64,000 nt of DNA. Origin: AP-15 sp963774345. GTDB taxonomy: Bacteria; Pseudomonadota; Alphaproteobacteria; ATCC43930; CGMCC-115725. The translations under genes were made by a program, and so were the position numbers. Shown here piece after piece: positions 35,748 to 44,620 of the stretch. Position 1 is the first letter of the stretch. The number at the start of each line of letters is the position of its first letter. The notes under the pieces are model-generated. The model searched no databases. It was not told the origin of the DNA and saw only the letters and a program-made list of their open reading frames with translations. The DNA lies in contig CAVZFB010000029.1 in NCBI GenBank assembly GCA_963774345.1, positions 1 to 64,000 on the forward strand, written 5' to 3'.

Positions 35748-36715
35748 TCGATGACCTCGTCAGCGCGGGCAAGGATCGATGGCGGGACGATGAGGCCGAG
35801 CGCCTTGGCGGTCTTGAGATTGATGACCAGCTCGAATTTGGTCGGCTGCTGGACCGGCAGATCGCCAGGTTTAGCGCCTTTGAGGATCTTGCCGGCGTAA
35901 ATTCCGATTTGATGGTAGACGCCGGTGAGGCTGGTCCCATAGCTGATCAAGCCGCCCGCCGTGACAAACTCGCGCCACTCATAGATCGCAGGAACGGCAT
36001 GGCGTGCCGCCAGCGCCACCAGCTCCTCCCGCCGGCTGATGAAATACGCGTCCGGGCTGACGAAGAGCGCGCTGACCCCCAGTTGGACGAGCGGTGCGAA
36101 GGCCGTCTCGAATTCGGCCGCGCCGCGTGCCTTTAGGACATGGAGCTGCATCCCCTTCGCGCGCGCGGCTTCCTGCACCTCGCGAGTGACGCGCTCGGCG
36201 TACGCATTATTTGGGTTCACGAGGAGGGCGATCGACCTAGCCTGAGGGACCAACTCGGCAAGCAGTGCGAACCGTTTGGAAATCAGCTCGATGGTAAAGA
36301 TACTGAGGCCCGTGAGGTTGCCGCCCGGCCGGGCAAGACTGGCGACGAGGCCAACCGCGACCGGGTCGCCACCGATGAAGACGATCGGGATAGTCGAGGT
36401 CGCACTTTTCGCCGCGAGCGCCGAAACATCGGCTTGCGCCACGATCAAGTCGACTTTGCGGCTGACGAGGTCGGCAGCCATCGCGGGCAGCCCATCATAC
36501 CGCCCCTCCGCGCCGCGGTATTCGATCGCCAAGTTTTGGCCCTCGACGTAGCCGGTTTCGCCTAGCCCCTGCCGGAACGCGGCCAAAGACGGTGCAGCAG
36601 GGACCGGCGACGCGTTGCTGAGGAAGCCGATCACCGGGAACTTTTGCTGCGCCCGCGCCCTAAGCGGACATGCCATTGCGCCGGCGAGCAAGGCCATAAG
36701 TTCGCGCCGCTTCAC
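35744..36715 (-). CDS. ABC transporter substrate-binding protein, TrpX-like (first of a tandem pair)
   Basis: The 323-residue protein starts MKRRELMALLAGAMACPLRARAQQ, an exported leader. FRQGLGETGYVEGQNLAIEYRGAEGRYDGLPAMAADLV and LPVQQPTKFELVINLKTAKALGLIVP show it is a close relative of the next gene, with which it overlaps by four bases. By eye the two proteins agree at well over half of positions, so the pair comes from a tandem duplication. No partner transporter genes are present. The pair lies inside a broken methyltransferase gene. Confidence 0.88.
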   Translation of the reverse strand: MKRRELMALLAGAMACPLRARAQQKFPVIGFLSNASPVPAAPSLAAFRQGLGETGYVEGQNLAIEYRGAEGRYDGLPAMAADLVSRKVDLIVAQADVSALAAKSATSTIPIVFIGGDPVAVGLVASLARPGGNLTGLSIFTIELISKRFALLAELVPQARSIALLVNPNNAYAERVTREVQEAARAKGMQLHVLKARGAAEFETAFAPLVQLGVSALFVSPDAYFISRREELVALAARHAVPAIYEWREFVTAGGLISYGTSLTGVYHQIGIYAGKILKGAKPGDLPVQQPTKFELVINLKTAKALGLIVPPSILARADEVIE

Positions 36716-36826
36716 GCCACTGCCTCGACCGCCCGAACGACCAGCCCGAGGTAGCCCGAAACGTCAATTTGCGGCAGGATTCCCGAAGCCGATGAGTCGC
36801 AACGGCGGGCGTGCGACAAACTTGCC

Positions 36827-36960
36827 ATGGACGACGATATACCCCTACCGTTCGACCTACCAGCAACAGAGTGCGCAAGAAGGTCAGCGCCGCCTTTGAC
36901 GGTGGACGGATCGCCTCGGATGGCGGAGTGATGCCGCTCGCTCAGGCGGAGCGCGGGCTC
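36827..36960 (+). mobile_element. N-terminal remnant of an IS1380-family transposase
   Basis: ATG 36827 opens DDDIPLPFDLPATE, and after a one-base shift the frame gives RKKVSAAFDGGRIASDGGV. This is the recognisable start of IS1380-type DDE transposases. The match ends abruptly near 36960, where the methyltransferase sequence on the other strand begins. The rest of the element is gone. Confidence 0.6.
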
Positions 36961-37232
36961 GCATCGCCAACCCTAAAATCGATCGATGGTCCGAGTGTCT
37001 TCGCCGCTTCGATGACCGATGCACCAAGATCGACCCCGATGACATCCACGCCATGGGTAGCCATGCGGCGCGCGGTCCAACCGGTACCCGTGGCGATGTA
37101 GAGAAATTGCTCGCCAGGCCGCGGCAGCATCCGACGGACCAAATGCTCGATTGCGTCGGACGTGTGCTCGATCTCGGCCGCCGGCGCTCCCGTCGCCGCC
37201 ACTTGCTGATTATGCGGTCGAACGTTCTGCAC
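36942..37232 (-). pseudogene. N-terminal fragment of a class I SAM methyltransferase
   Basis: A GTG at 37232 starts VQNVRPHNQQVAATGAP, then AIEHLVRRMLPRPGE and the SAM-binding core IATGTGWTARRMATHGVDVIGVDLG, and ASVIEAAKTLGPSIDFRVGDA. The homology stops at about 36960 against the IS1380 remnant. The matching C-terminus is at 34421-34690. Together they show one gene of about 270 residues broken by an insertion, with the middle part lost. Confidence 0.65.
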
Positions 37233-37269
37233 GACGACCTCTCTGGTCGCTGTTTGAGTTAGGCGAGGC

Positions 37270-38248
37270 TCAGCCGGGATAGGCGCGGCGGCCGTGGTCG
37301 CGCAGCCACAGGCGCACAAGATGACGCTTCGGGCGCGGGCTCGGGGTAATCGACAAAGGCGGTGCGGCTGTGGCCCTAGCGCGCGATTGTCGACAAACTG
37401 CATCTGCCCGGGTTCGAGGTCAAAATCGATCGACAGCGCGTCGTCCTCGAAAATCTCGAGCATCGTCGAGACGGCGGCCGCTCCGGCCGCGTCGAGCGGC
37501 TCGCCCTTCAGCGCGTAGCCGCTGTTGATCTGATGGACGCTGAACCGCGCCTTGATCTCGGCGCCGCCGGCGAACACCGGGGCGGCAAAGATCGGGCTTT
37601 CGCCGGGATGAAATTCGCGCTGGCGGTCGAACCAGAACGGCTCGTAGAGCCGCGCCAGCCGCTCGGGGCAGCGCGCCAGCAGCGCATTGTGCGCTGTGTG
37701 AAAACTGATGACCCGGCTGTGGCCGCCGCTCATCGCCCGCCGCAGGCAGAGGAGACCGACATAGTCCGGCGGCGTCTCGTTATACGCGTTGTCGTTGTGA
37801 AAGCGGATCTCGATATTGGTCTTGTCCGGTCGCACCCCCGAGCCCGGCAATGCCTGCTGCCCAGTATCGAGCACGTCATAGATCAAGGTGCCGTCGAGCT
37901 TTTGCGCGACCGGGCGCGCGATCATGCTCGACAGCAGCCAATAGATCGCGTGGCCTCGGCTGCGTTGATCTCGGCCATCGGCAGGCGCTCGACGATCGCA
38001 AAGCGCACGCCGCGAGCGAGGATGTCGCGCGCCCGCGCCATCGCCTCGCGGCAGGCCGGCATTGCGAAATCATCCGCGCCGAGCACGATCGTCGGCAGCG
38101 GGTAAGCGCGCAGTTCGTCGACCACGCGGCGGATCTCGTCGAGACACGCGGCGGACAGCTCGACCCGCCAATCCTCGGGGCGGACATCGCGGCGCACCCA
38201 GGCGCTCGGCCCGTCGATCGGCCGGGTAGAAACGGATAATTGCGGCAT
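37270..38248 (-). CDS. TauD/TfdA-like Fe(II)/2-oxoglutarate dioxygenase (several frame breaks)
   Basis: ATG 38248 starts MPQLSVSTRPIDGPSAWVRRD. The N-terminal domain runs to EINAAEAT, where one G is missing near 37945. The next frame gives YDVLDTGQQALPGSG, then RFHNDNAYNETPPDY with the HxD iron ligands and VISFHTAHNALL, and reaches QFVDNRALG. Two further breaks near 37380 and 37340 lead to SRTAFVDYPEP (distal His/Arg region) and HLVRLWLRDHGRRAYPG, ending at 37270. The joined chain has about 325 residues. It would hydroxylate a small organic substrate with oxygen and 2-oxoglutarate. Confidence 0.75.
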
Positions 38249-38322
38249 GGTTTCTCCTCAAAGCGCCATCGGTCCGCCGAGGACGCCGATCCCCCTCAGA
38301 TAGCGCAATGCCCCCGGGTTAA

Positions 38323-39270
38323 TCAATGCCGGGTCCGGCTGCGTTCTTCGCGCGCCTCGTAGGCCTTCAAATGGGTGTAGGCCAGCCGCAGCAGCGATGT
38401 GTCGCAGGCCGGTGAACCGGTCCGTTCGCCGCGCCGGATCAAATCGCCGATGATGTGATCGGCTTCGATCGGATTATGGTTTTCGATGTCGCGCGCCATC
38501 GAGGCGGTCAGTGGCGAGCCCGCCGCCGTCAGCATCGAGCGAAAGCGCTCGGATGACCGCGTCGCGCGGCGGGAAACCGCTGGCTTGCGCGATCGCCCGG
38601 CACTCCTCGATCAGGCCAAGCACGATCTCGCGGCCGCCTGGAGCATTGACGATGTCGCCGATTGCGGCGCGCAGCAGACAGGTGCTGCCGGCAAAGGCGG
38701 CGAGAAACACCCATTTCTCCCACATCTCTTGCAGGATTTGGTCGCTGGCGCACGCCTCGAACTTTGCGCCTGCCATCACGTCGGCAATCGCCCGGACCCG
38801 ATCCGACAGCGTGCCGACGCGCTCGCCAAATGACAGTTCGTGGTTTTGGTTCAGATGGATGATCCGACCTCCGGAGCCCAGCGTCGCGGCAATCACGCAT
38901 TGCCCGCCGAGCACATGCGCCGCGCCGACCCGCCCGTCGAGGATTTCGAGATGCCGCATGCCGTTGAGCAATGGCAGGATCGCGGTACTCGGCCCGACTG
39001 CCGGTGCGAAGGACACGATCGCATCATCGAGCGAATAGGCCTTGCAGCTCAGCAGGATCAGGTCGAACGAGGCGCGAGGTCGCTGGCCAAGACTGTCGGG
39101 GGTGCCGGCCGGGTGAAATCGCCTGCGGTGCTCTCGACGACCAGGCCGCTCGCCGCCAGCTCTGCCGCGCGTCGCGGGCGGACCAGGAAGGTCACGTCGC
39201 GGCCGGCTTCGATCAGCCGGCCCCCGAAATAGCCGCCGATTGCGCCGGCGCCGACTACGAGGATGCGCAT
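38323..39270 (-). CDS. Ketopantoate reductase-like protein (two frame breaks)
   Basis: The N-terminus MRILVVGAGAIGGYFGGRLIEAGRDVTFLVRPRRA is the NADPH-binding fold of PanE/ApbA. The frame shifts near 39060 to FDLILLSCKAYSLDDA, LPLLNGMRHLEIL and EMWEKWVFLAAFAGSTCLLRA. It shifts again near 38520 to the C-terminal NHNPIEADHIIGDLI. These are the conserved C-terminal catalytic blocks. The joined length is about 315 residues. Family members reduce 2-dehydropantoate or related 2-keto acids. Neighbouring dioxygenase and aminotransferase genes suggest a role in a catabolic cluster rather than pantothenate synthesis. Confidence 0.78.
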
Positions 39271-39310
39271 ACTCTAGTTCCTTCCATCGGTCCTGCCATT
39301 ACCGGCCCGG

Positions 39311-40871
39311 TCAGTGCGCCTCAGCCGGTGGGACTTTGGCCGGCGTTACGTTGCGCAACAGCGGCACCAACAGGGTGGCGATAACGAAGGCAACCATGAT
39401 CGCACGAAACGCGTCGGCATAAGCGAGGGTCGAGGCTTCGCGGTACGCCAAATGCCATAGCTGCGATAGCGCAGCTGCATGCCCGGCGGCCGGTCCGCCC
39501 AAAGCCGCCCCATAGCGTTCGGCCAGCCCGTGCATGAACTGCGTCATCGCCCCGTTTGCCGGCGTCAAATGCGATGCGATGTACAGGAAATGGAGATTGG
39601 TGCGGTCGTTCAGGATCGCGCCGCATACGGCGATGCCGACAGCACCGCCGAGATTGCGCATCATGTTGAACAGGCCGCTCGCGTATTTCAGCCGGTCGGG
39701 CGGCAGGCTGCCAAGACCGAGATTGACGCTCGGCGCCACGGCAAAGACTTGCGGGAACCCGCGCAGAACCTGCGGAATCAATAGTTCTGCGGCTCCCCAT
39801 TCATGGTCGATAAAGCTGAACGACCACATCGCCATGGCAAAGCTGGCGAGGCCGAACATCATCAGCCAGCGCGTGTCGATCTTGCGGGAGAGCAACACGT
39901 AGACCGGAACCCCGATCAGCGAGGCGGTCGCCGGTCGAAAAGATCGCGACGCCGGTCTGCCACGCGCTGAACCCCCGCACATAGCCGAGGAACAGCGGCG
40001 TCAAATAGATCGTCGAGAAGATGCCGATGCCGGTGACGAAGGACAGAAAGCAGCCGAGCGAGAAATTGCGATTGCCGAACGCGCGCAGATCGACGACCGG
40101 GCGCGGAAATGTAAAGCTGCGGATGACGAAGAGCACACCGGAGATCCCCGCGATCCAAGCGCAGGCAGTGATCGTAAAATCGTCGAACCAGTTCCAGCGC
40201 GCCCCTTCTTCCAGGACGTATTCGAGGGTGCCGAGCGCCAACGCCAGCAGGATCATGCCGAGGTAATCGGCGCCTTTGAGCAATGACAGGTCAGGGTGGT
40301 CGATCTTGACCAGCACAGACACCGACACGGCGACAATCAACCCCGGCATCAGATTGACGTAGAACAGCCAGCGCCAGTCGAGCGTGTCGGTTATCCAGCC
40401 GCCGATCACCGGACCCAAAACCGGCGCGACCGAGGCTATGGTGCCGACCACCGCCGCCGAATAGACCCGGCGCTGACCCTGGAAATAATGAAAGGACGAG
40501 GTGAAGACGGTCGGGATCATCGACGCGCCGAGCATCCCTTGCAGTGCCCGGAACACGATCATGCTCTCGATGTTCCAGGCAATCCCGCAGAGGAGGCTGG
40601 CGAGCGTGAACCCCAGGGCCGAGCCCGCGAACAGCCAGCGCGTCGAGAACACCCGCGTCAGCCAGCCGGAGAGCGGAATCACAATGATCTCGGCGATCAG
40701 ATAGGCGGTCTGCACCCAGCTGATGTCATCCTGCGCCGCCGACAGTCCGCCGCCGATATCCTGCAAAGACGAGGCAACGATCTGGATGTCGAGCAATGCC
40801 ACGAACATCCCGACGCACATGACCGCGAATGGGACGACGCTGGGGGCCGCGGGTTGTGGCTGCGTGGTCAT
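39311..40871 (-). CDS. emrB: DHA2-family multidrug exporter, EmrB-like (frame break near 39935)
   Basis: ATG 40871 overlaps the emrA stop (ATGA). MFVALLDIQIVASSLQDIGGGLSAAQDDISWVQTAYLIAE and GWLTRVFSTRWLF, GPVIGGWITDTLDWRWLFYVNLMPG are classic DHA2 motifs A to C. The frame changes near 39935 and resumes at SLIGVPVYVLLSRKIDTRWLMM, ending PPAEAH at 39311. About 519 residues and 14 membrane helices are expected. It pumps hydrophobic compounds by proton exchange together with the EmrA-like adaptor. The hxlR-type regulator upstream likely controls it. Confidence 0.85.
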
Positions 40872-42002
40872 CGGTCGCGCTCGGCCGCGGAACGCGTGTC
40901 GACGCTGACCGTGGTCGACAGACCGGGGCGCAGCAGCCCCAGGGTTCCGTCGCCGTCGTCGACAGCGATGCGCACCGGAACGCGCTGGACGATCTTGGTA
41001 AAGTTGCCGGTCGCGTTTTCCGGTGGAATGACGCTGAAAATTGCACCCGTCGCCGGGGCAAGGCTCAACACGCGGCCGGTGAACTTGCGGCCAGGGACCA
41101 CGTCGGCGACAAAGCTCGCCGGCTCGCCGGCATGCATCCGCGCCAGCTGGTCTTCCTTGAAATTGGCGTCGACCCACAACCCATGGGCGGGGACGATCGA
41201 CAGCAACGCCGTGCCGACAGTCGTATATGCACCTATTTGGGCGGCGCGGTCGCCGATATAGCCGTCGATCGGCGAGCGGATCTTGGTATAGCCGAGATCG
41301 AGCTGCGCGGTGCTCAGATCGGCCTGCGCCTGGGCGAGGCTCGCTTTGGTTTCGGCGATCTCGGTGTCGAGCACGGCGAGTTGCTGGCGGGCGGCCGCGA
41401 GGCCGGCCTCGCCGGACCGGACCGTCGCCTGCCGCCTTCCGGTCGGCGGCAAAGGCTTTCTGGTCGGTCTGCAACGAACCGAAGGTGGAGACCGCAAGAG
41501 CATGATAGCGGACAGCGTCCTCGTGGGCGAAACCCGCTTCCGCTTTCTTCGCCATAAGGTCGGCCTCGGCCTGCTGGATCATCGATTGCTGCAGCGTGTA
41601 TTTCGCACGCAGATTGGCCAGTGCCGCCGTCTGGTTCTGAACCACCGCGTCGGCATGCGCGAGATTGGCCTCGTAGTCGCGATCGTCGAGCTCGACCACC
41701 AGCTGGCCGGCGTGGACGAACTGGTTGTCGCCGACCAGGATCTTGGCGACGAACCCGGCGACATGCGGCGACAACGTCGTCACGTTGCCGCCGACATAGG
41801 CGTCGTCGGTGGTTTGGATAAAACGGCCGATCCGCCACCAATCCCAACCGTACCAGGCGATCCCGCCCGCGGCGATCAGGCCCAGCAGGACAGCGATGAG
41901 ACGGCGGCTGACGCGGATGTGTCGCCGAGTCGCCAAGACGCCGCGCAGGCCATCCGCCGCGATGTCGCCCGTCGCGACACGGTCGAGAACTTGTGTGCTC
42001 AT
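40868..42002 (-). CDS. emrA: HlyD/EmrA-family membrane fusion protein (frame break near 41440)
   Basis: ATG 42002 overlaps the hxlR stop. After one membrane helix (LIAVLLGLIAAGGIAWYGWDWW), TTDDAYVGGNVTTLSPHVAGFVAKILVGDNQFVHAGQLVVELDD is the biotinyl-lipoyl domain of EmrA. A coiled-coil hairpin follows, broken by a frame change near 41440. GYTKIRSPIDGYIGD and GLWVDANFKEDQLARMHAGEPA continue in the new frame. The joined protein has about 378 residues. It links the inner-membrane EmrB pump to an outer-membrane channel. The uncorrected frame happens to run on into emrB without a stop, which is not a real fusion. Confidence 0.85.
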
Positions 42003-42511
42003 GGCTGGTTCCCCTGCGCAAAAGGCCGGCGACCGCGCTCGGCCAGGCGGCGGCGCACTCCCTCATCGGCGGCAGGTCCGGGGATGACGGCGAAATCCGG
42101 TCCGGCGATCTCCTCGCCGGTGGCGCCGTCGACCACGACCGGCTCGACCTTCGCGCCGGTCCGCAGATTAACCAGTTGCACCGAGGCGCCCTCGGCGGCG
42201 AAGTGACGGTTGCCCCAAGCGAGCAACGCCAGCAGCACCGGGTGGAAATCCCGGCCGCGATCGGTCAGCACATATTCGTCGCGCGGCGGATGCTCGTTGT
42301 AGCGCCGGCGCTCCAACAGGCCCGCTTCGACCAGCGCATTCAGCCGGCGCGTCAGCATGTTGGGCGCGACGCCGAGGCTCTTCTGAAATTCGTCGAACCG
42401 GGTGAGCCCGTAAAACGCGTCGCGCAGGATCAGGATCGACCACCACTCGCCGACCCGGTCGAGGCTGCGGGCGATCGGGCAATGCATGTTGCCAAAGCTT
42501 TTGCGCTGCAT
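41999..42511 (-). CDS. HxlR-family transcriptional regulator
   Basis: The 170-residue protein opens MQRKSFGNMHCPIARSLDRVGEWWSILILRDAFYGLTRFDEFQ, with the conserved cysteine of the HxlR N-terminus (Cys near 11) and the winged helix-turn-helix (LGVAPNMLTRRLNALVEAGLLERR). HxlR proteins sense reactive electrophiles, aldehydes or quinones, often through that cysteine, and repress nearby detoxification genes. It overlaps emrA by four bases, so regulator and pump are one operon. A strong inverted repeat lies 17-42 bases upstream. Confidence 0.9.
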   Translation of the reverse strand: MQRKSFGNMHCPIARSLDRVGEWWSILILRDAFYGLTRFDEFQKSLGVAPNMLTRRLNALVEAGLLERRRYNEHPPRDEYVLTDRGRDFHPVLLALLAWGNRHFAAEGASVQLVNLRTGAKVEPVVVDGATGEEIAGPDFAVIPGPAADEGVRRRLAERGRRPFAQGNQP

Positions 42512-42527
42512 GGGTAGCGTCCCTGCC

Positions 42528-42553
42528 AGTAACTTTCATCATGAAAGTAACTT
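42528..42553. promoter_or_regulatory. Operator-like palindrome upstream of hxlR-emrAB
   Basis: AGTAACTTTCAT and ATGAAAGTAACT flank a single C. The arms are complementary at 11 of 12 positions. AGTAACTT also repeats directly, 18 bases apart. It lies 17 bases before the hxlR start, a position where an HxlR dimer could block transcription. Confidence 0.7.
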
Positions 42554-42625
42554 CGGCGCGGCCAACTTACAAGAGGAAAATTCAAGCGCCGCCTGCGACC
42601 CCTGCGACGCGCACGGCTTCCGCCG

Positions 42626-43630
42626 TTATGGGACCAGCAGGATCTTGCCGATGTGCCGGCTCGATTCCATCAGCCGGTGGGCCTCGGCGGCCTCGACCAG
42701 CGGGAAGGTTTTGTAGGTGCAGGTGCGCAATTTCCCCTGCGTCCACAATGGCCACACCTTTTCCTTCAGCGCGGCGACGATCGCCGCCTTCTGCGCAATC
42801 GTGCGCGAGCGCAGGGTCGAGCCGGTGACCGTCAGATGCTTGCGCTGGATCAGGCCGAAATCAGCCTCGACCCGGGTTCCGCGCATCAGCGCGACAAAGC
42901 ACAGCCGGCCCTCCTGCGCCAACAGGTCCAGCTCGCGCGGGATGTAGTCGCCGCCGACCATGTCGAAGATCGCGTCGACCCCGCGCCCCTTGGTGAATTC
43001 CTTGCCGATTTTGACGAAATCCTCGGTGCGGTAGTTGATCGCGACATCGGCGCCGTAGTCGCGGCAGGCCTGGCATTTCTCGTCCGAGCCGGCGGTGGCC
43101 AGCACCTTGGCGCCGAACGCCTTGGCGAGCTGGATCGCGGTGATGCCGATGCCGCTCGACCCGCCCTGCTGCAGAAGCACTTCGCCGGCCTTGAGATGGA
43201 TGCGCTCGAAGACGTTGGTCCACACCGTGCAGAAGGTCTCGGGCAGGCCGCCGGCGTCGACGAGGCTGACGCCATCGGGCACCGGCAGGCACTGCACGGC
43301 GGGCGCCGCGGCATACTCGCCATAGCCGTCGCCGATCATCAGCGCGCAGACCTGGTCGCCGACCTGCCATTCCGCGACGCCCTCACCGGTCTTCACCACC
43401 GTGCCCGAGCATTCGAGCCCCGGAATGTCGGGCGCGCCGGGCGGCATCGGATAGCGGCCCATCCGCTGCAGGCAGTCGGCGCGGTTGACCCCGGCCGCGG
43501 CGATCCGGATCAGCACCTCGCCTGCTTTCGGCTCGGGCACCGGCCGCGTCGCCGGCACCAGCACCTCCGGCCCGCCGGGCATCTGGATCTCGATCACGGT
43601 CTGGGTCGCAGGAATATTGGCGAGCACCAC
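42626..43630 (-). CDS. NAD(P)H:quinone oxidoreductase, MDR family (PIG3-like)
   Basis: The 334-residue protein shows AAGVNRADCLQRMGRYPMPPGAPDIPGLECSGTVV, WQVGDQVCALM and LLQQGGSSGIGITAIQLAKAFGAKVLATAG, the quinone oxidoreductase and NADPH-binding blocks of the zinc-free MDR family. DMVGGDYIPRELDLLAQEGRLCFVALMRG matches the PIG3 subgroup. It reduces quinones or reactive carbonyls. Its place directly upstream of the hxlR-emrAB operon, on the same strand, fits a shared electrophile-defence theme, although the operator lies after this gene. Confidence 0.88.
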   Translation of the reverse strand: MVLANIPATQTVIEIQMPGGPEVLVPATRPVPEPKAGEVLIRIAAAGVNRADCLQRMGRYPMPPGAPDIPGLECSGTVVKTGEGVAEWQVGDQVCALMIGDGYGEYAAAPAVQCLPVPDGVSLVDAGGLPETFCTVWTNVFERIHLKAGEVLLQQGGSSGIGITAIQLAKAFGAKVLATAGSDEKCQACRDYGADVAINYRTEDFVKIGKEFTKGRGVDAIFDMVGGDYIPRELDLLAQEGRLCFVALMRGTRVEADFGLIQRKHLTVTGSTLRSRTIAQKAAIVAALKEKVWPLWTQGKLRTCTYKTFPLVEAAEAHRLMESSRHIGKILLVP

Positions 43631-43715
43631 GTATCCTTTCGTTGATTGGAGGGTCCCGAAATCTTAGAAGGAAGGCCGCCCTAGCGACGCGCTATCGCGG
43701 CGCGAGGCAGCCCCA

Positions 43716-44495
43716 TCATGACTGCTCGTACGGCAACCCGTGCGTAACTGTAGGCGATCCGTCCGCAAGCGTTTCTACTTCGAAATCGGCGAACAAAGAT
43801 GGCGCCTCGATCTTCAGCAGTTGAAGGAGTGCCGCGCTGACACAGCGCATTTCCTCATCACCCACGAGCGCTCCGCGCACCTGGAAGAAATGCCGGAGCG
43901 CTCGCGCATTCGCCGTAAAAAAAATCTTTGTTTCCGTCGCATTGGGAAGAACGCTACGCGCAGCCGAACGGATTGCCCGGCGGATCTCTTTTTGTTCCTT
44001 TGGGACACTCCCGGCCTCGACGGGTGCGAGCTGATCGAGTATGTCGCGATATGCCTGTCGCGCCATCGTGATAGCGGTCAGCCAAGCAGCTCGGGCAGCC
44101 GGAAACTTAGCTAGGTCAGCAGGCTCGACGAACACCGCATCGCGTTCATCGTGATATTGCTGGGAGAGCTGACTGAAAGCGAACCCCACGCGGTGGCGCA
44201 CCAGCTGGTGGCTGAAGGCGCGCGATATTCCAGTCAGCACAAAGCTCCAGTTGACGTGCTCCAGGACGCTTTCGTGCCCCAATTCGATTAGGTTCGCGAG
44301 GTATTCTGAGTTTGTGCGCCAGGACTGCCGTGCACCAAACGAGAGGTAACACACGCGGCCAGCCGCCTCGATGATCTCCTCGGCATCGCGAGCTCCAGGC
44401 GAGCGTCGCCAGACCGTTTTTTCATCCGCCACGAAGTCAAGAAAAGCGGCGATATCGAAGACGGGCCTAGTGACGAGGTAAGCTCGTACAGTCAT
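43716..44495 (-). CDS. thyX: FAD-dependent thymidylate synthase
   Basis: The 259-residue enzyme makes dTMP from dUMP using FAD, NADPH and methylene-tetrahydrofolate. ELGHESVLEHVNWSFVLTGISRAFSHQLVRHR is the ThyX N-terminal core, and RHRVGFAFSQLSQQYHDE is the flavin/nucleotide motif. The motif has eight residues between RHR and the serine, one more than the usual RHRx7S. Further blocks are IRSAARSVLPNATETKIFFTANARALRHF and the C-terminal MRCVSAALLQLL. It lies about 125 bases downstream of a dCTP-deaminase-like gene on the same strand, so both act around dUMP at least by context. Confidence 0.92.
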   Translation of the reverse strand: MTVRAYLVTRPVFDIAAFLDFVADEKTVWRRSPGARDAEEIIEAAGRVCYLSFGARQSWRTNSEYLANLIELGHESVLEHVNWSFVLTGISRAFSHQLVRHRVGFAFSQLSQQYHDERDAVFVEPADLAKFPAARAAWLTAITMARQAYRDILDQLAPVEAGSVPKEQKEIRRAIRSAARSVLPNATETKIFFTANARALRHFFQVRGALVGDEEMRCVSAALLQLLKIEAPSLFADFEVETLADGSPTVTHGLPYEQS

Positions 44496-44620
44496 GGCAT
44501 TTTCCGTGCTGCATCGGGCGCCGCAGGAATCTCCGGTTGACAGTAAGGTGCAGCGGGATTTTGCCGGCAGACTGCCAACTTGATTGCATTAAGGTCCGTT
44601 TCTAGCTTCGTGACCCGGGC

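Noticed and set aside
39801..42002. One uninterrupted frame from emrA into emrB, looking like a fused adaptor-pump protein
   Set aside because: The middle part is emrA read in the wrong frame after a one-base break. The true emrA frame ends at 40868, overlapping a normal emrB start.
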